In this document: positions 1-6,249 of the stretch, piece by piece
Numbering within the stretch: the stretch's first letter is position 1
Layout: every line of letters starts with the position of its first letter
Origin: Baffinella frigidus
Taxonomy: Eukaryota > Cryptophyceae > Cryptomonadales > Baffinellaceae
Assembly: GCA_026770585.1 (NCBI GenBank)
Contig: MU646880.1
Span: 158,210 to 170,722 of the forward strand
DNA: 12,513 nt
Reading direction: 5' to 3'
The notes under the pieces: generated by a model
What the model saw: the letters and a program-made list of their open reading frames with translations, nothing else
What the model was told of the DNA's origin: nothing
Databases searched by the model: none
Translations under genes and position numbers: made by a program

Positions 1-94
1 CATACATACATACATACATACATACATACATACATACATACATACATACATACATACATACATACATACATACATACATACATACATACATACA
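1..94. repeat. (CATA)n microsatellite, left arm of a palindrome
   Basis: CATA is repeated without breaks from the window edge to a TACATGTA centre at 91-98. The tract from 95 is its reverse complement. Confidence 0.97.
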
Positions 95-132
95 TGTATG
101 TATGTATGTATGTATGTATGTATGTATGTATG

Positions 133-192
<60 letters not shown>
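95..192. repeat. (TGTA)n, (TA)n and (TG)n compound microsatellite
   Basis: TGTA repeats run from 95 to about 133, then (TA)n to about 146, then (TG)n to about 191. Bases 95-134 can pair with 55-94, giving a hairpin or cruciform with arms of about 40 bp. It probably lies in the intron after exon 4 of threonine synthase. Confidence 0.95.
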
Positions 193-252
193 GTATAAAT
201 ATATATTAGCGCTACTAGTACTACAACAATACATGTAAGGACCCGGTTAGAC

Positions 253-321
253 CTCTTCGGGGATCTCGTCGCCGACGTAGAGCACCGCGATCTCATACGC
301 CAGGTCCGGGAACGAGAGGTC
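253..321 (-). CDS. thrC: Threonine synthase exon 4 visible: DLSFPDLAYEIAVLYVGDEI segment
   Basis: The exon has 23 codons: DLSFPDLAYEIAVLYVGDEI, then PEE. In the family this block (LSF..LA...L.I.DEIP) follows the IP...W segment of exon 3, as it does here. The acceptor is CCGGACGCAG|GAC. The 3' end is set at GAAGAG|GTCTAA because the frame reaches TAA straight after EEV. The donor is weak, and an end a few codons either way cannot be excluded. The next exons would lie to the left, past the (TG)n/(CATA)n tract and outside the window. Four upstream copies of its first part (see separate entries) end in stop codons, so this is the only usable copy. Confidence 0.85.
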
Positions 322-2388
322 CTGCGTCCGGGTTTCGGGTTTAGGCTGTGGGGTTGAGGGTGTATTGTTGAGGATTTATGGTTCAGGTTTTAAGTTTCAG
401 GGTTTCTGGTTTCTGGTCTCATACGCAAGGTCCGGGAACGAGAGGTCCTGCGTCCGGGTTGCGGGGGTTAGCGGTTCGGGGGTTAGGATTCAGGTGTTCG
501 GTTATATTGTTGATGGTTTCGGGGTTTCGGGCTGTGAGGGGTTCGGGTTCAGGGTTGAGGGTTTCGGGTGTATTGTTGAGGATTTATGGTTCATGGTTCA
601 GGTTTCAGGGTTTCTGGTTTCTGGTCTCATACGCCAGGTCCGGGAACGAGAGGTCCTGCGTCCGGGTTGCGGGGGTTAGCGCTTCGGGGGTTCGGATTCA
701 GGTTTTCGGTTATATTGATGGTTTCGGGGTTTCAGGATGTGAGGGGTTCGGGTTCAGGGTTGAGGGTTTCGGGTGTATTGTTGATGATCTATGGTTCAGG
801 TCTAAGTTTCAGGGTTTCTGGTTTCTGGTCTCATACGCAAGGTCCGGGAACGAGAGGTCCTGCGTCCGGGTTACGGGTTTAGGCTGTGGGGTTTCGGGTT
901 TATTGTTGATGATTTATGGTCCAGGTTTGAGTTTCAGGGTTTCTGGTTTCTGGTCCCATATGCCAAGCCAGGTCCAAGAACGAGAGGGGTCCTGCGTCCG
1001 GGTTTCGGGGGTTAGCGTTTCGGGTTTATTGGTGATGGTTTGGGGTTTGGGGTTTGGGGTTTCGGTTTGGGGTTTGGGGGTTCGGGGTTCGGGGTTTCAG
1101 GTTTCGGGTTTAGGGTTTAGGGTGTCGAGTTTAGGGTTTATTGTTGATGGTTCAGGGTTCAGGGTTCAGGGTTCAGGGTTTAGGGTTTAGGGGGTTCGGG
1201 CTCAGGGTTTACGGTTTCGGGTTCAGGGTTCAGGTTTAGGGGCTGGCGGCTCTACCCTGCCAACGGTTGCTCGAGAATTGTTCTCGGGTCGGGGTGTTGA
1301 CCTTGAACACTTTTTGCCCTACACCCTACACCCTACACCCTACACCCTACACCCTCAACCCTCAACCCCACACCCTGAAACAGGGGAAGAGTCTCGTGCT
1401 GCAGGTGTTCGGGTTCAGGGTGTGCCTTCTACTTGCGGGTTCAGGGTTCAGCGTGTGCCTTCACTTTCGAACTTGTTTCTGGTTCAGGGTTTTCGGGTTG
1501 CGGTTTTGACCTTCCACTTCCGCCACTCGTCGGATATTTCTGGGAAGTGGTCCAAACCTGAACCCCCGAAACCCCGGAGCCCTAATCCCGAAACCCCGAA
1601 CCCTTAATCTCGAAATCCCGGATCCCTCAGAGCCGTCCGGAATGCAGTGCACACCCGAAACCCCGAAACCCCTGATCCCAAATCCCGAAACCCCGAACCC
1701 CTAATCTCGAAATCCCGGAACCCTCAGGGCAACCCTCAGGTTTACCCGAAATCCCGGAACCCGCAGGGCCCTGAGGGAACCCCGAATCCCTCCCGAACCC
1801 CCGAAACCCCTAATCCCTAATCCCGAAACACCGAACCCCCCATCCCGAAACCTTAATCCCGAAACCCCGAAAGCCTCAGGGTCAAAAGGTTGACCTTCCA
1901 CTGGCGCCACTTGTCGGAGCTGGGATGTAGATTTAGGGTTGGGTTTTATGGTGTAAGGTTCAGGATTTCGGGTCCAGGGTGTGGGGGTTGGGGTTTATAG
2001 TTTCGTGTCTCGTGTTTCGTGTTAGGGGGGTGCCTTCCACTTGCGACACTTGTCGGAGACGTCCGGGATGTAGTGCAAACCCGAAACCCCACAACCCTTA
2101 ACCCAATGGTTTTATGGTGTAAGGTTCAGGATCTCGGGTCCACGGTTCGGGGGTTAGGGTTTATAGTTTCGTGTTTCGGGTTTTAGGGGGTTGCCTTCCA
2201 CTTGCGCCACTTGTCGGAGACGTCCGGGATGTAGTGCGGGACCAGCAGCCCCCCGTCCTGCGCCAGCCCCTCGAACACTGCCTGCGAGAGAGAGGGATGA
2301 TGTTGTTAATAACGGAGTGAGGGGGGGAGAGAGAGAGAGAGAGAGCGAGAGTGAGTGAGTGAGTGAGAGAGAGGGAGTGTTATTGACC

Positions 2389-2433
<45 letters not shown>

Positions 2434-2879
2434 AGGCCGCCATACATGCCGTGCGCCGCGCGCGCGCGAAAATATCTTGACTACGGAGAAGACACGTGCC
2501 AGAGACGTCCGGGATGTTTGGAGGTGAGGACAAAACACGCAACTGCAAACAAGAAATATCTGTGCGGGACCAGCGGCCCCCCGTCCTGCGCCAGCTCTGA
2601 GAAAAGAATATATTAAGGGGGTTAAGAGGAAACTAAGGGAGATGAGGGAAACTGTATAAGGGAAATGAGGAAAGGTCCCATAACCTGGATCGTATAACCT
2701 TATATGTGGTAGACGGTCTGCTCGCTCAAGCAGACCGTTTGGCAGGGCAGAGCCGCCAGCCCCTAAACCTGAACCCTGAACCCGTTGAGTAGTTGAGCTC
2801 AACTACTCAACGAGGACCCTCGAAGGCTGCAGCCTGCGAGGAGAAAACGCGGGGGGGGGTTGTCAACAACGTTTGTCAA

Positions 2880-2929
<50 letters not shown>

Positions 2930-5900
2930 GTTTGTTAATACCGGCACGGTCGCTATGTATCTACTGAACCGCCGTCCTGCGCCAGCTCCTCAAACACAGC
3001 CTGTGGGGGGATAGAGAGAGAACATATGTTATCTTCGTATCCTGTTGTATACTCGGTGATATATGACTCTGGGTAGGTGACTCTCTAGAGCACCTTTCTG
3101 CTCTCGCGTGTCGCCTCCCAGAGGCGCCCCGTTGAGCCAACCAACCCTGAGTCTATCAACTACGGAGAAGCCGCCATGGAATGTATCAGTACAGGTACAG
3201 GTACTGAACCAACTTAGCAGAGGCCGAGGTCCGTTTCGCCTTAGAATCGAGGCGAAATTCCGGTTGGAATCCAGGGCAATGGATAAGATTCTAGCACAAA
3301 TTGTTTAGATGGACTGTATCCGTGAAGCCCCCGGTGGCTGCTAAGTGGCGGCCGCCACGGTCATGGCGCGTTTGCCAAACACGCGACACTTGGCGAAATG
3401 CCACTCCTAAGTGAACACCACTCTTAAGTGGAGACACGGGGGCTTCCACGTAGAAGCCTCCAGGAGTTCATAGGCTAACGGACTAGAAATGGGGTAGTTA
3501 GGCCTACGGTATTGCCTACGGTAGGCCGTAGGGGCCTAGGGGGGCTCCTACGACAAACCTTGCGGCCTACCGTAGGTAATACCGTGGGCCTAACTACCCC
3601 ATTTTTAGTCCGTTACCCTATAAGAGTGTATTTGTTGGGGAAGGGTAGTGTGTAACGTGTGCTACTTTATCTTCGTATACGTTATATACCTGGTGATATA
3701 CGACTCTAGGTAGGTTACTCTCTCGAGCTGTCGTGTGCCGTCGCGAGTCGCCTCCCCTATCATGTGTTGCAACACGTTCGCAAATCGCCACCGCGAATCC
3801 CTCCAGCAACAGGGAGGGATTCGCGGTGGCGGTTTGAGAACGTAGAACCTGTGTACATAACACCAGGGCCCTTCGGGGGGGTATTCCAGGGCCGCCCTTT
3901 GAGCCATTGGGTCTTCCTTGGAGCCGTTTTCTTCCCAAAATTGACTTCTGAATACCATTTCCCTCAAATAATTGACTTCGGAATACCCCCCCCCTCCAGC
4001 CCTGCGTGGGAACACCAGGTCAGCCTAATGAACCCAGATCCTTGTTCCATGCGGCCACGCCGGAGGGCTGGAAACATCAACTTTTGACATCTTTCAGGGG
4101 AAAGCCCTTGAATACTTGAGTCAACGACGCCAGATCTGGCGTGGATAAAGCGTCGAGGAAGGGTTAGTTGAGTAGTTGAGCGAGCAGACCGTCTACCACA
4201 TATAAGGTTATGAGATCCAGGTTATGAGGCCCGCGACACCCAGGGTTTGGGACCCAGATCCTTGCTCCATGCGGAGGATTGGATGCACTCACACGAGGCT
4301 ACCCAGGCGAACAGAATAAAACCCGGGGGCTGTACAAGTAGGGCCTATCCATGCGTGATTTATAACCGACCGACCGCTGAGCGGTCGGTAACGTGATCAT
4401 TTCCCTACCAAAAATAAAAGTCCCTTTTATTCTGTTCGCCTGGGTAGCCTTGTGTGGACTGCTCCCAAAGCAACGGAAATTACTGCACGGACGCTTTACT
4501 GTTACTACTACTCCAGCTGTGTAGTAATTAACATATGGATCATGTTCGTTGAGAATATATGAATCCACCGCCAGCGTGAAAATATAATAAGTTACTCAAG
4601 CTACACAGCGGACTACAAAAGGATTTCTTGAATAACCCACAAGTGAATAATCCATACAACCCTACAGTAGGCAGTCCGTAGGGGCATAGGGACAACCTAT
4701 ATAATTATTTTAACCACCTTGGTGGCTCAGCCACCAAGAATCCCTCCGCATCCCGCTTTGTGAGTTGAGTAAATATGACAGCCCTGCGCAAACCGCCTGG
4801 GTGCATACGCATCTAGCAGAATCGTGGGGTTTTAAGGTGGGAAAGCAGTGGAACTAATTTGAAGGCAATGGCGGTCGTGTTGGTATTATGAAGGTCGCTC
4901 CCACGCCAGAGGGCTCGAGGGAAACCGACGCCTTATCCACGCCAGATCTGGCGTCGTTGACTGAGGTATTCATGGGATTTCCCCTGAAAGATGTCAAAAA
5001 TAGGTGTTTGGAGCCCTCTAGCGTGGTCTCTTTCCCTGCCTACGGTACGACCGCTGGGAGCACCACGCCAGAGGGATCGAAACCCCCACTTTTGACATCT
5101 TTCAGGGGAAATAAAGCCCTTGAATACTTAAGTCAACGACGCCAGATTTGGCTTGGATAAGGCGTCGGTTTCCCTCCATCAATCTGGCGTGGCAGTGACA
5201 TCTTTTCCAAGATTTGTGCCACGGATCGGTTCTGGAGAATGCTCAAGAAACCCTGAGCGAAATTGACTTTTGGCCAAAGCCGGATTCGGCTTTGTCCTCG
5301 GCTGAGCACGCAGCCCTAATCTCGTGCGTGGCAAGATAGGACACTGCGTGCGCGCACGCACGTGCCCCACCCCCAGGGCCGCGATGGGAGACTTGCGTCA
5401 GCGTCCGCATGACCGTGCCTGTGTGCGTCCTGCCTGTGTGCGCCCGCCTGTCTGCCGGTCTGCCCCGCGAAAAACGAGATGGTGATGGCTGGCGCGATGG
5501 CGCATCCGCCATGTCACAGCCAATCGCCACCTCCCCCGAGCAACGAGCGGGTCTGGCACGGGTGGGGAGGGGAGGGGAGGTGGCGTGTGGAGGTGTGGAG
5601 GCGCACCTCCTCAAAGGACATGTCGAGGAACGCCCCGCGAGTGCTCCGGAACAGCATCTTGCCTTCCTTCTGCTCGTAGGAAACAGCACGAGGTTCAGCA
5701 GCAAGGGCGCTCACGGGGGCGGGGGGCAGGGAAATTGTTCTAAAGCAGCAGCTATTTGCCCCGTCATCGATCCACCAAGGGTCCAGAAGCAGGAGTGAGC
5801 AATTATTGGGGCCGGCCGTCTGCCCACGTGGCAGGGAGTTCAGCGAGCTCCTCCACACAGCACCGCGCAGCTTTCTGCCCTCCCGGGCGCGACGCGGCAC

Positions 5901-6139
5901 CCGCCCAGATTCTGCTGGCCACCGCAGAGCCTCTGCGCCGGCTATTTGAAGACTCGGCGCCACGCAAAGGTGTAATGGGGGAATAAGAGGCCGGGAGCTC
6001 ACTCACCTTTGGAAATGGGTTGAGGGAGGAAGAGAACTCTCTGCCCTTGGAGGCGAAGGCGGCGGGAGCGGTTTGGCTGCCACGGAGGAAGAGCGCGGAT
6101 GCTATCGGAAGCACACACAGCCAAAGAACCGCGCCCGTG
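253..6139 (-). CDS. thrC: Threonine synthase, 5' part of a multi-exon gene (partial, plastid-targeted)
   Basis: Threonine synthase is a PLP enzyme that turns O-phosphohomoserine into threonine, the last step of threonine synthesis. Four minus-strand exons (6139-6007, 5669-5607, 2281-2195, 321-253) join in one frame, all later junctions falling between codons. The joined protein runs from a targeting region into FRSTRG, MSFEEAVFEGLAQDGG, LLVPHYIP, KWRKWKDLSFPDLAYEI and VGDEIPEE. That is the order of the N-terminal domain in the bacterial/fungal-type (ThrC/Thr4) enzymes, which open with a (Y/F)RSTR motif, then SFEEA, GLA.DGGL..P, and LSF..LA. The catalytic lysine and PLP phosphate-binding loop come later in the family and must lie beyond the left edge. 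No ATG is found in frame with the targeting exon, so a further 5' exon is expected. Introns are packed with repeats and broken exon copies. The family call is safe; exact exon ends are inferred by eye. Confidence 0.9.
419..447 (-). pseudogene. Partial copy 1 of threonine synthase exon 4 start
   Basis: The acceptor (CCGGACGCAG) and the first 29 bases of exon 4 (DLSFPDLAY) are kept, then the match ends. The frame continues as ETRNQKP and meets TGA. If spliced in, it would truncate the protein. It lies 126 bp upstream of the true exon in transcript order. Confidence 0.85.
627..655 (-). pseudogene. Partial copy 2 of threonine synthase exon 4 start
   Basis: Same content as copy 1, with the CTG codon of the true exon kept. 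It sits 208 bp from copy 1, so the whole surrounding intron unit was duplicated. Confidence 0.85.
830..859 (-). pseudogene. Partial copy 3 of threonine synthase exon 4 start
   Basis: The acceptor and the start of exon 4 are preserved, followed by the same divergent tail and stop. It is 204 bp from copy 2. Confidence 0.85.
954..992 (-). pseudogene. Partial copy 4 of threonine synthase exon 4 start (degenerate)
   Basis: This is the most diverged copy, with small insertions near GAGAGGGGTCC and after the CCAAG. It lies about 132 bp from copy 3. The acceptor CCGGACGCAG is still recognisable. Confidence 0.7.
1018..1245. repeat. G-rich telomere-like heptamer array (TTTAGGG, TTCAGGG, TTTGGGG variants)
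   Basis: Runs of TTTAGGG (1105-1140 and 1176-1195), TTCAGGG (1150-1178) and TTTGGGG (about 1040-1092) sit on the plus strand. TTTAGGG is the plant/algal telomere unit; this array is internal and degenerate, so it is telomere-like rather than a chromosome end. Confidence 0.8.
1318..1385. repeat. C-rich heptamer array (CCCTACA)n and (CCCTCAA)n
   Basis: About five CCCTACA units are followed by CCCTCAA and CCCACAC variants. The G-rich strand is now the minus strand, opposite to 1018-1245. Confidence 0.88.
1511..1548 (-). pseudogene. Partial copy of threonine synthase exon 3 end (A)
   Basis: It reads PEISDEWRKWK followed by a GT donor (AAG|GTCAAA). The functional exon has IPDVSDKWRKWK and a GC donor. 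A related fragment (LHCIPDGSE) lies at about 1627-1650, separated by a CCGAAACCCC-type insertion. Confidence 0.75.
1555..1885. repeat. C-rich minisatellite (CCGAAACCCC / CCCTAATCCCGAAA)
   Basis: Degenerate 7-14 bp units built on CCCGAAA and CCCTAAT fill this stretch. It is the inverted form of the TTTCGGG-type units seen to the left. Confidence 0.85.
1895..1930 (-). pseudogene. Partial copy of threonine synthase exon 3 end (B), frameshifted
   Basis: TACATCCC and TCCGACAAGTGGCGC are kept, with a 4-base loss between them, so YIP and SDKWRQWK are in different frames. The donor is AAG|GTCAAC. Confidence 0.75.
2034..2076 (-). pseudogene. Partial copy of threonine synthase exon 3 end (C)
   Basis: It reads HYIPDVSDKCRKWK, with one Trp changed to Cys, then AAG|GCACCC. 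It is the copy closest to the functional exon 3. The flanking TTATAGTTTCGTGTTTCG sequence is also shared with the true exon's downstream flank, so exon end and intron start were duplicated together. Confidence 0.8.
2195..2281 (-). CDS. thrC: Threonine synthase exon 3 visible: AVFEGLAQDGGLLVP segment
   Basis: The exon has 29 codons: AVFEGLAQDGGLLVPHYIP, then DVSDKWRKWK. GLAxDGGL.VP is a hallmark of the N-terminal domain of threonine synthase. The acceptor CTCTCTCTCGCAG|GCA follows a long pyrimidine region made from (CT)n on this strand. The donor appears to be AAG|GCAACC, a GC-AG type site, because the frame and the join to DLSF in exon 4 fit only there. It is the only full-length copy; partial and damaged copies lie on both sides (2561-2597 and 2964-3000 upstream in the transcript; 2034-2076, 1895-1930 and 1511-1548 downstream). 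Confidence 0.87.
2327..2432. repeat. (GA)n tracts upstream of exon 3 acceptor
   Basis: Interrupted GA/GTGA repeats run at 2327-2373 and a pure (AG)n at 2391-2432. On the transcribed strand these are CT tracts leading toward the exon 3 acceptor. Confidence 0.95.
2502..2597 (-). pseudogene. Broken copy of threonine synthase exon 3 (E)
   Basis: 2597-2561 reads ELAQDGGPLVPH and 2515-2502 reads IPDVS. About 45 unrelated bases split the two parts. The original acceptor is gone; a chance TTTTCTCAG precedes the copy. Confidence 0.75.
2674..2738. repeat. Dispersed repeat with ACGGTCTGCT hairpin
   Basis: 2674-2727 matches the reverse complement of about 4181-4232 (shared TAACCTGGATC, TATAACCTTATATGTGGT and AGACGGTCTGCTCG). 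ACGGTCTGCT (2713-2722) pairs with AGCAGACCGT (2729-2738) across a 6-base loop. Function unknown. Confidence 0.75.
2784..2811. repeat. 28-bp perfect palindrome
   Basis: GTTGAGTAGTTGAG is followed directly by its exact reverse complement. Half of it (GTTGAGTAGTTGAG) recurs at 4167-4180, next to the inverted copy of the 2674 repeat. Confidence 0.95.
2883..2928. repeat. (GA)n microsatellite
   Basis: An uninterrupted GA tract of about 46 bases. It lies just past broken exon copy F in transcript order. Confidence 0.97.
2964..3000 (-). pseudogene. Partial copy of threonine synthase exon 3 start (F)
   Basis: It reads AVFEELAQDGG and then SVDT before an in-frame TAG. The acceptor is good (CTATCCCCCCACAG|GCT). 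If used instead of exon 3 it would truncate the protein. It differs from exon 3 by synonymous changes and Gly to Glu. Confidence 0.8.
3029..3121. repeat. Dispersed direct repeat, copy 1
   Basis: ATCTTCGTAT, GTGATATA, GACTCT and GGTAGGT in the same order recur at 3669-3757, ending at TCGCCTCCC in both. The 3122-3320 stretch after it shows no gene that I can support. Confidence 0.75.
3321..3450. mobile_element. Short inverted-repeat element (MITE-like), CGTGAAGCCCCCG ends
   Basis: CGTGAAGCCCCCG (3321-3333) faces CGGGGGCTTCCACG (3437-3450), with one indel. The interior has CTAAGTGGCG and CACTCTTAAGTGG motifs. There is no coding capacity. Only one copy is seen here, so a chance inverted repeat is possible. 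Confidence 0.5.
3476..3615. mobile_element. MITE-like element with long TAACGGACTA terminal inverted repeats
   Basis: The ends TAACGGACTAGAAATGGGG and its mirror (CCCCATTTTTAGTCCGTTA) continue inward through GTAGTTAGGC and ACGGTATT, giving arms of roughly 55 bp with few mismatches. The core holds GCCTACGGTAGGCC and GGCCTAGG. A single-stranded copy would fold almost end to end. A TA-type target duplication is possible but not proven. Confidence 0.8.
3669..3757. repeat. Dispersed direct repeat, copy 2
   Basis: Second copy of the 3029-3121 repeat, with GTGATATACGACTCTAGG in place of GTGATATATGACTCTGGG. Confidence 0.75.
3775..3842. repeat. 30-bp inverted repeat, 8-bp loop
   Basis: 3775-3804 and 3813-3842 are reverse complements with two mismatches; the inner part is GCCACCGCGAATCCCTCC. 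A transcript would form a stable hairpin. No precursor-RNA call can be made from one sequence. Confidence 0.85.
4055..4163 (+). mobile_element. CCACGCCAGAGG MITE family, copy 1 (right end missing)
   Basis: It begins CCACGCCGGAGGGCTGGAAAC and holds TTTTGACATCTTTCAGGGG, CCCTTGAATACTTGAGTCAA and CGCCAGATCTGGCG as in the other copies. It stops after GCGTCGAGGAAGGG without the right terminal repeat. Confidence 0.8.
4167..4232. repeat. Inverted copy of the 2674-2738 repeat
   Basis: GTTGAGTAGTTGAG is joined straight to CGAGCAGACCGTCTACCACA and TATAAGGTTATGAGATCCAG. It abuts the truncated MITE at 4163. Confidence 0.8.
4290..4456. mobile_element. MITE-like element, 32-bp terminal inverted repeats
   Basis: 4290-4321 and 4425-4456 are reverse complements with one mismatch (CACACGAGGCTACCC... 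at the left). An inner stem ACCGACCGCT (4369-4378) faces AGCGGTCGGT (4380-4389). The length is 167 bp and there is no ORF of note. It lies in the second visible intron of threonine synthase. Confidence 0.85.
4457..4900. other. Intronic stretch without a recognised gene
   Basis: A fairly AT-rich part of the large intron. The only structure seen is a 10-bp inverted repeat, CTTGGTGGCT (4718-4727) with AGCCACCAAG (4729-4738), and a CCTACAGTAGG core at about 4660-4671 resembling the cores of the short elements. Confidence 0.6.
4901..5026 (-). mobile_element. CCACGCCAGAGG MITE family, copy 2 (inverted)
   Basis: The element runs from CCACGCCAGAGGGCTCGAGG to GGAGCCCTCTAGCGTGG. It contains the family landmarks in reverse: CGCCAGATCTGGCG, TTCCCCTGAAAGATGTCAAA. 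126 bp, non-coding. Confidence 0.88.
5063..5192 (+). mobile_element. CCACGCCAGAGG MITE family, copy 3
   Basis: The element runs from CCACGCCAGAGGGATCGAAA to TCAATCTGGCGTGG, 130 bp. The inner landmarks TTTTGACATCTTTCAGGGG and GTCAACGACGCCAGAT are kept. It is 36 bp from copy 2 in the opposite orientation. Confidence 0.88.
5193..5606. other. Intron sequence next to exon 2, no gene supported
   Basis: A GC-rich stretch with short GTGTGCG/CCTGCC runs (5415-5465) and a GGGGAGG purine run (5565-5580). Overlapping open frames on both strands have no recognisable motifs and are best read as by-products of GC content. Confidence 0.55.
5607..5669 (-). CDS. thrC: Threonine synthase exon 2 visible: conserved N-terminal FRSTRG/SFEE segment
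   Basis: The exon has 21 codons: KEGKMLFRSTRGAFLDMSFE plus a final E. The RSTRG and SFEE motifs mark the very start of the threonine synthase catalytic chain in the ThrC/Thr4 family. The acceptor is TTTCCTACGAGCAG|AAG and the donor is GAGGAG|GTGCGC; both leave whole codons. The frame upstream of the acceptor stays open (VSALAAEPRAVSYEQ), so a longer exon is possible. Joining to exon 3 restores SFEEAVFEGLAQDGG, which is the family's expected run, and this is strong evidence for the donor. Confidence 0.88.
6007..6139 (-). CDS. thrC: Threonine synthase exon 1 visible: signal peptide plus transit-like region
   Basis: This exon reads STGAVLWLCVLPIASALF and then LRGSQTAPAAFASKGREF, ending SSSLNPFPK at a strong donor (AAAG|GTGAGTGAG). 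A hydrophobic core followed by an Ala/Ser/basic stretch with a Phe after small residues (AAFAS) resembles the two-part presequences of secondary-plastid algae. The plastid role is inferred from that pattern. The reading frame stays open upstream to about 6262, but the codon at 6252 is TTG and there is no ATG in this frame. I therefore place the 5' border at the acceptor-like TTTTCTCCAG|CACGGG; the initiator Met would lie in an unlocated exon to the right. The exon ends on a full codon and joins in phase to 5669. Alternative: translation starts at the Met of MLFRSTRG (5657-5655) and this region is 5' UTR, but the signal-like protein makes that less likely. Confidence 0.6.
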
Positions 6140-6249
6140 CTGGAGAAAATTTGCCGAAAAAAGTGAGCCGAATCTAAAGTCAACAGAGATTGACCTTTGG
6201 CGAAAAAGAGGCCGTCCTCCACTTTCCAGAGAGGGGCCCAACTCTTAGT

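Larger units (their letters stand above)
361..1000. repeat. Tandem intron minisatellite, unit about 205 bp with shorter variants
   Basis: Units share TTCAGGGTTTCTGGTTTCTGG, the exon-4 fragment, and a TTCGGG/TTCAGGG-rich filler with a GTTGATG(G/A)TTTATGG motif. Spacing between fragments is 126, 208, 204 and about 132 bp, so units gained or lost filler. Confidence 0.8.

Noticed and set aside
378-1190. Plus-strand open frame of 270 codons rich in Gly, Phe, Val and Ser
   Set aside because: It is the reverse side of the intron minisatellite (GGTTTCGGG-type units) and covers exon-4 fragments on the other strand.
2713-2738. The ACGGTCTGCT hairpin as a transcription terminator or tRNA fragment
   Set aside because: There is no T-run after it, no tRNA-like arms, and it belongs to a dispersed repeat.
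2154-2802. Ser/Leu-rich minus-strand frames
   Set aside because: They are translations of (CT)n tracts and pieces of broken exon copies in shifting frames.
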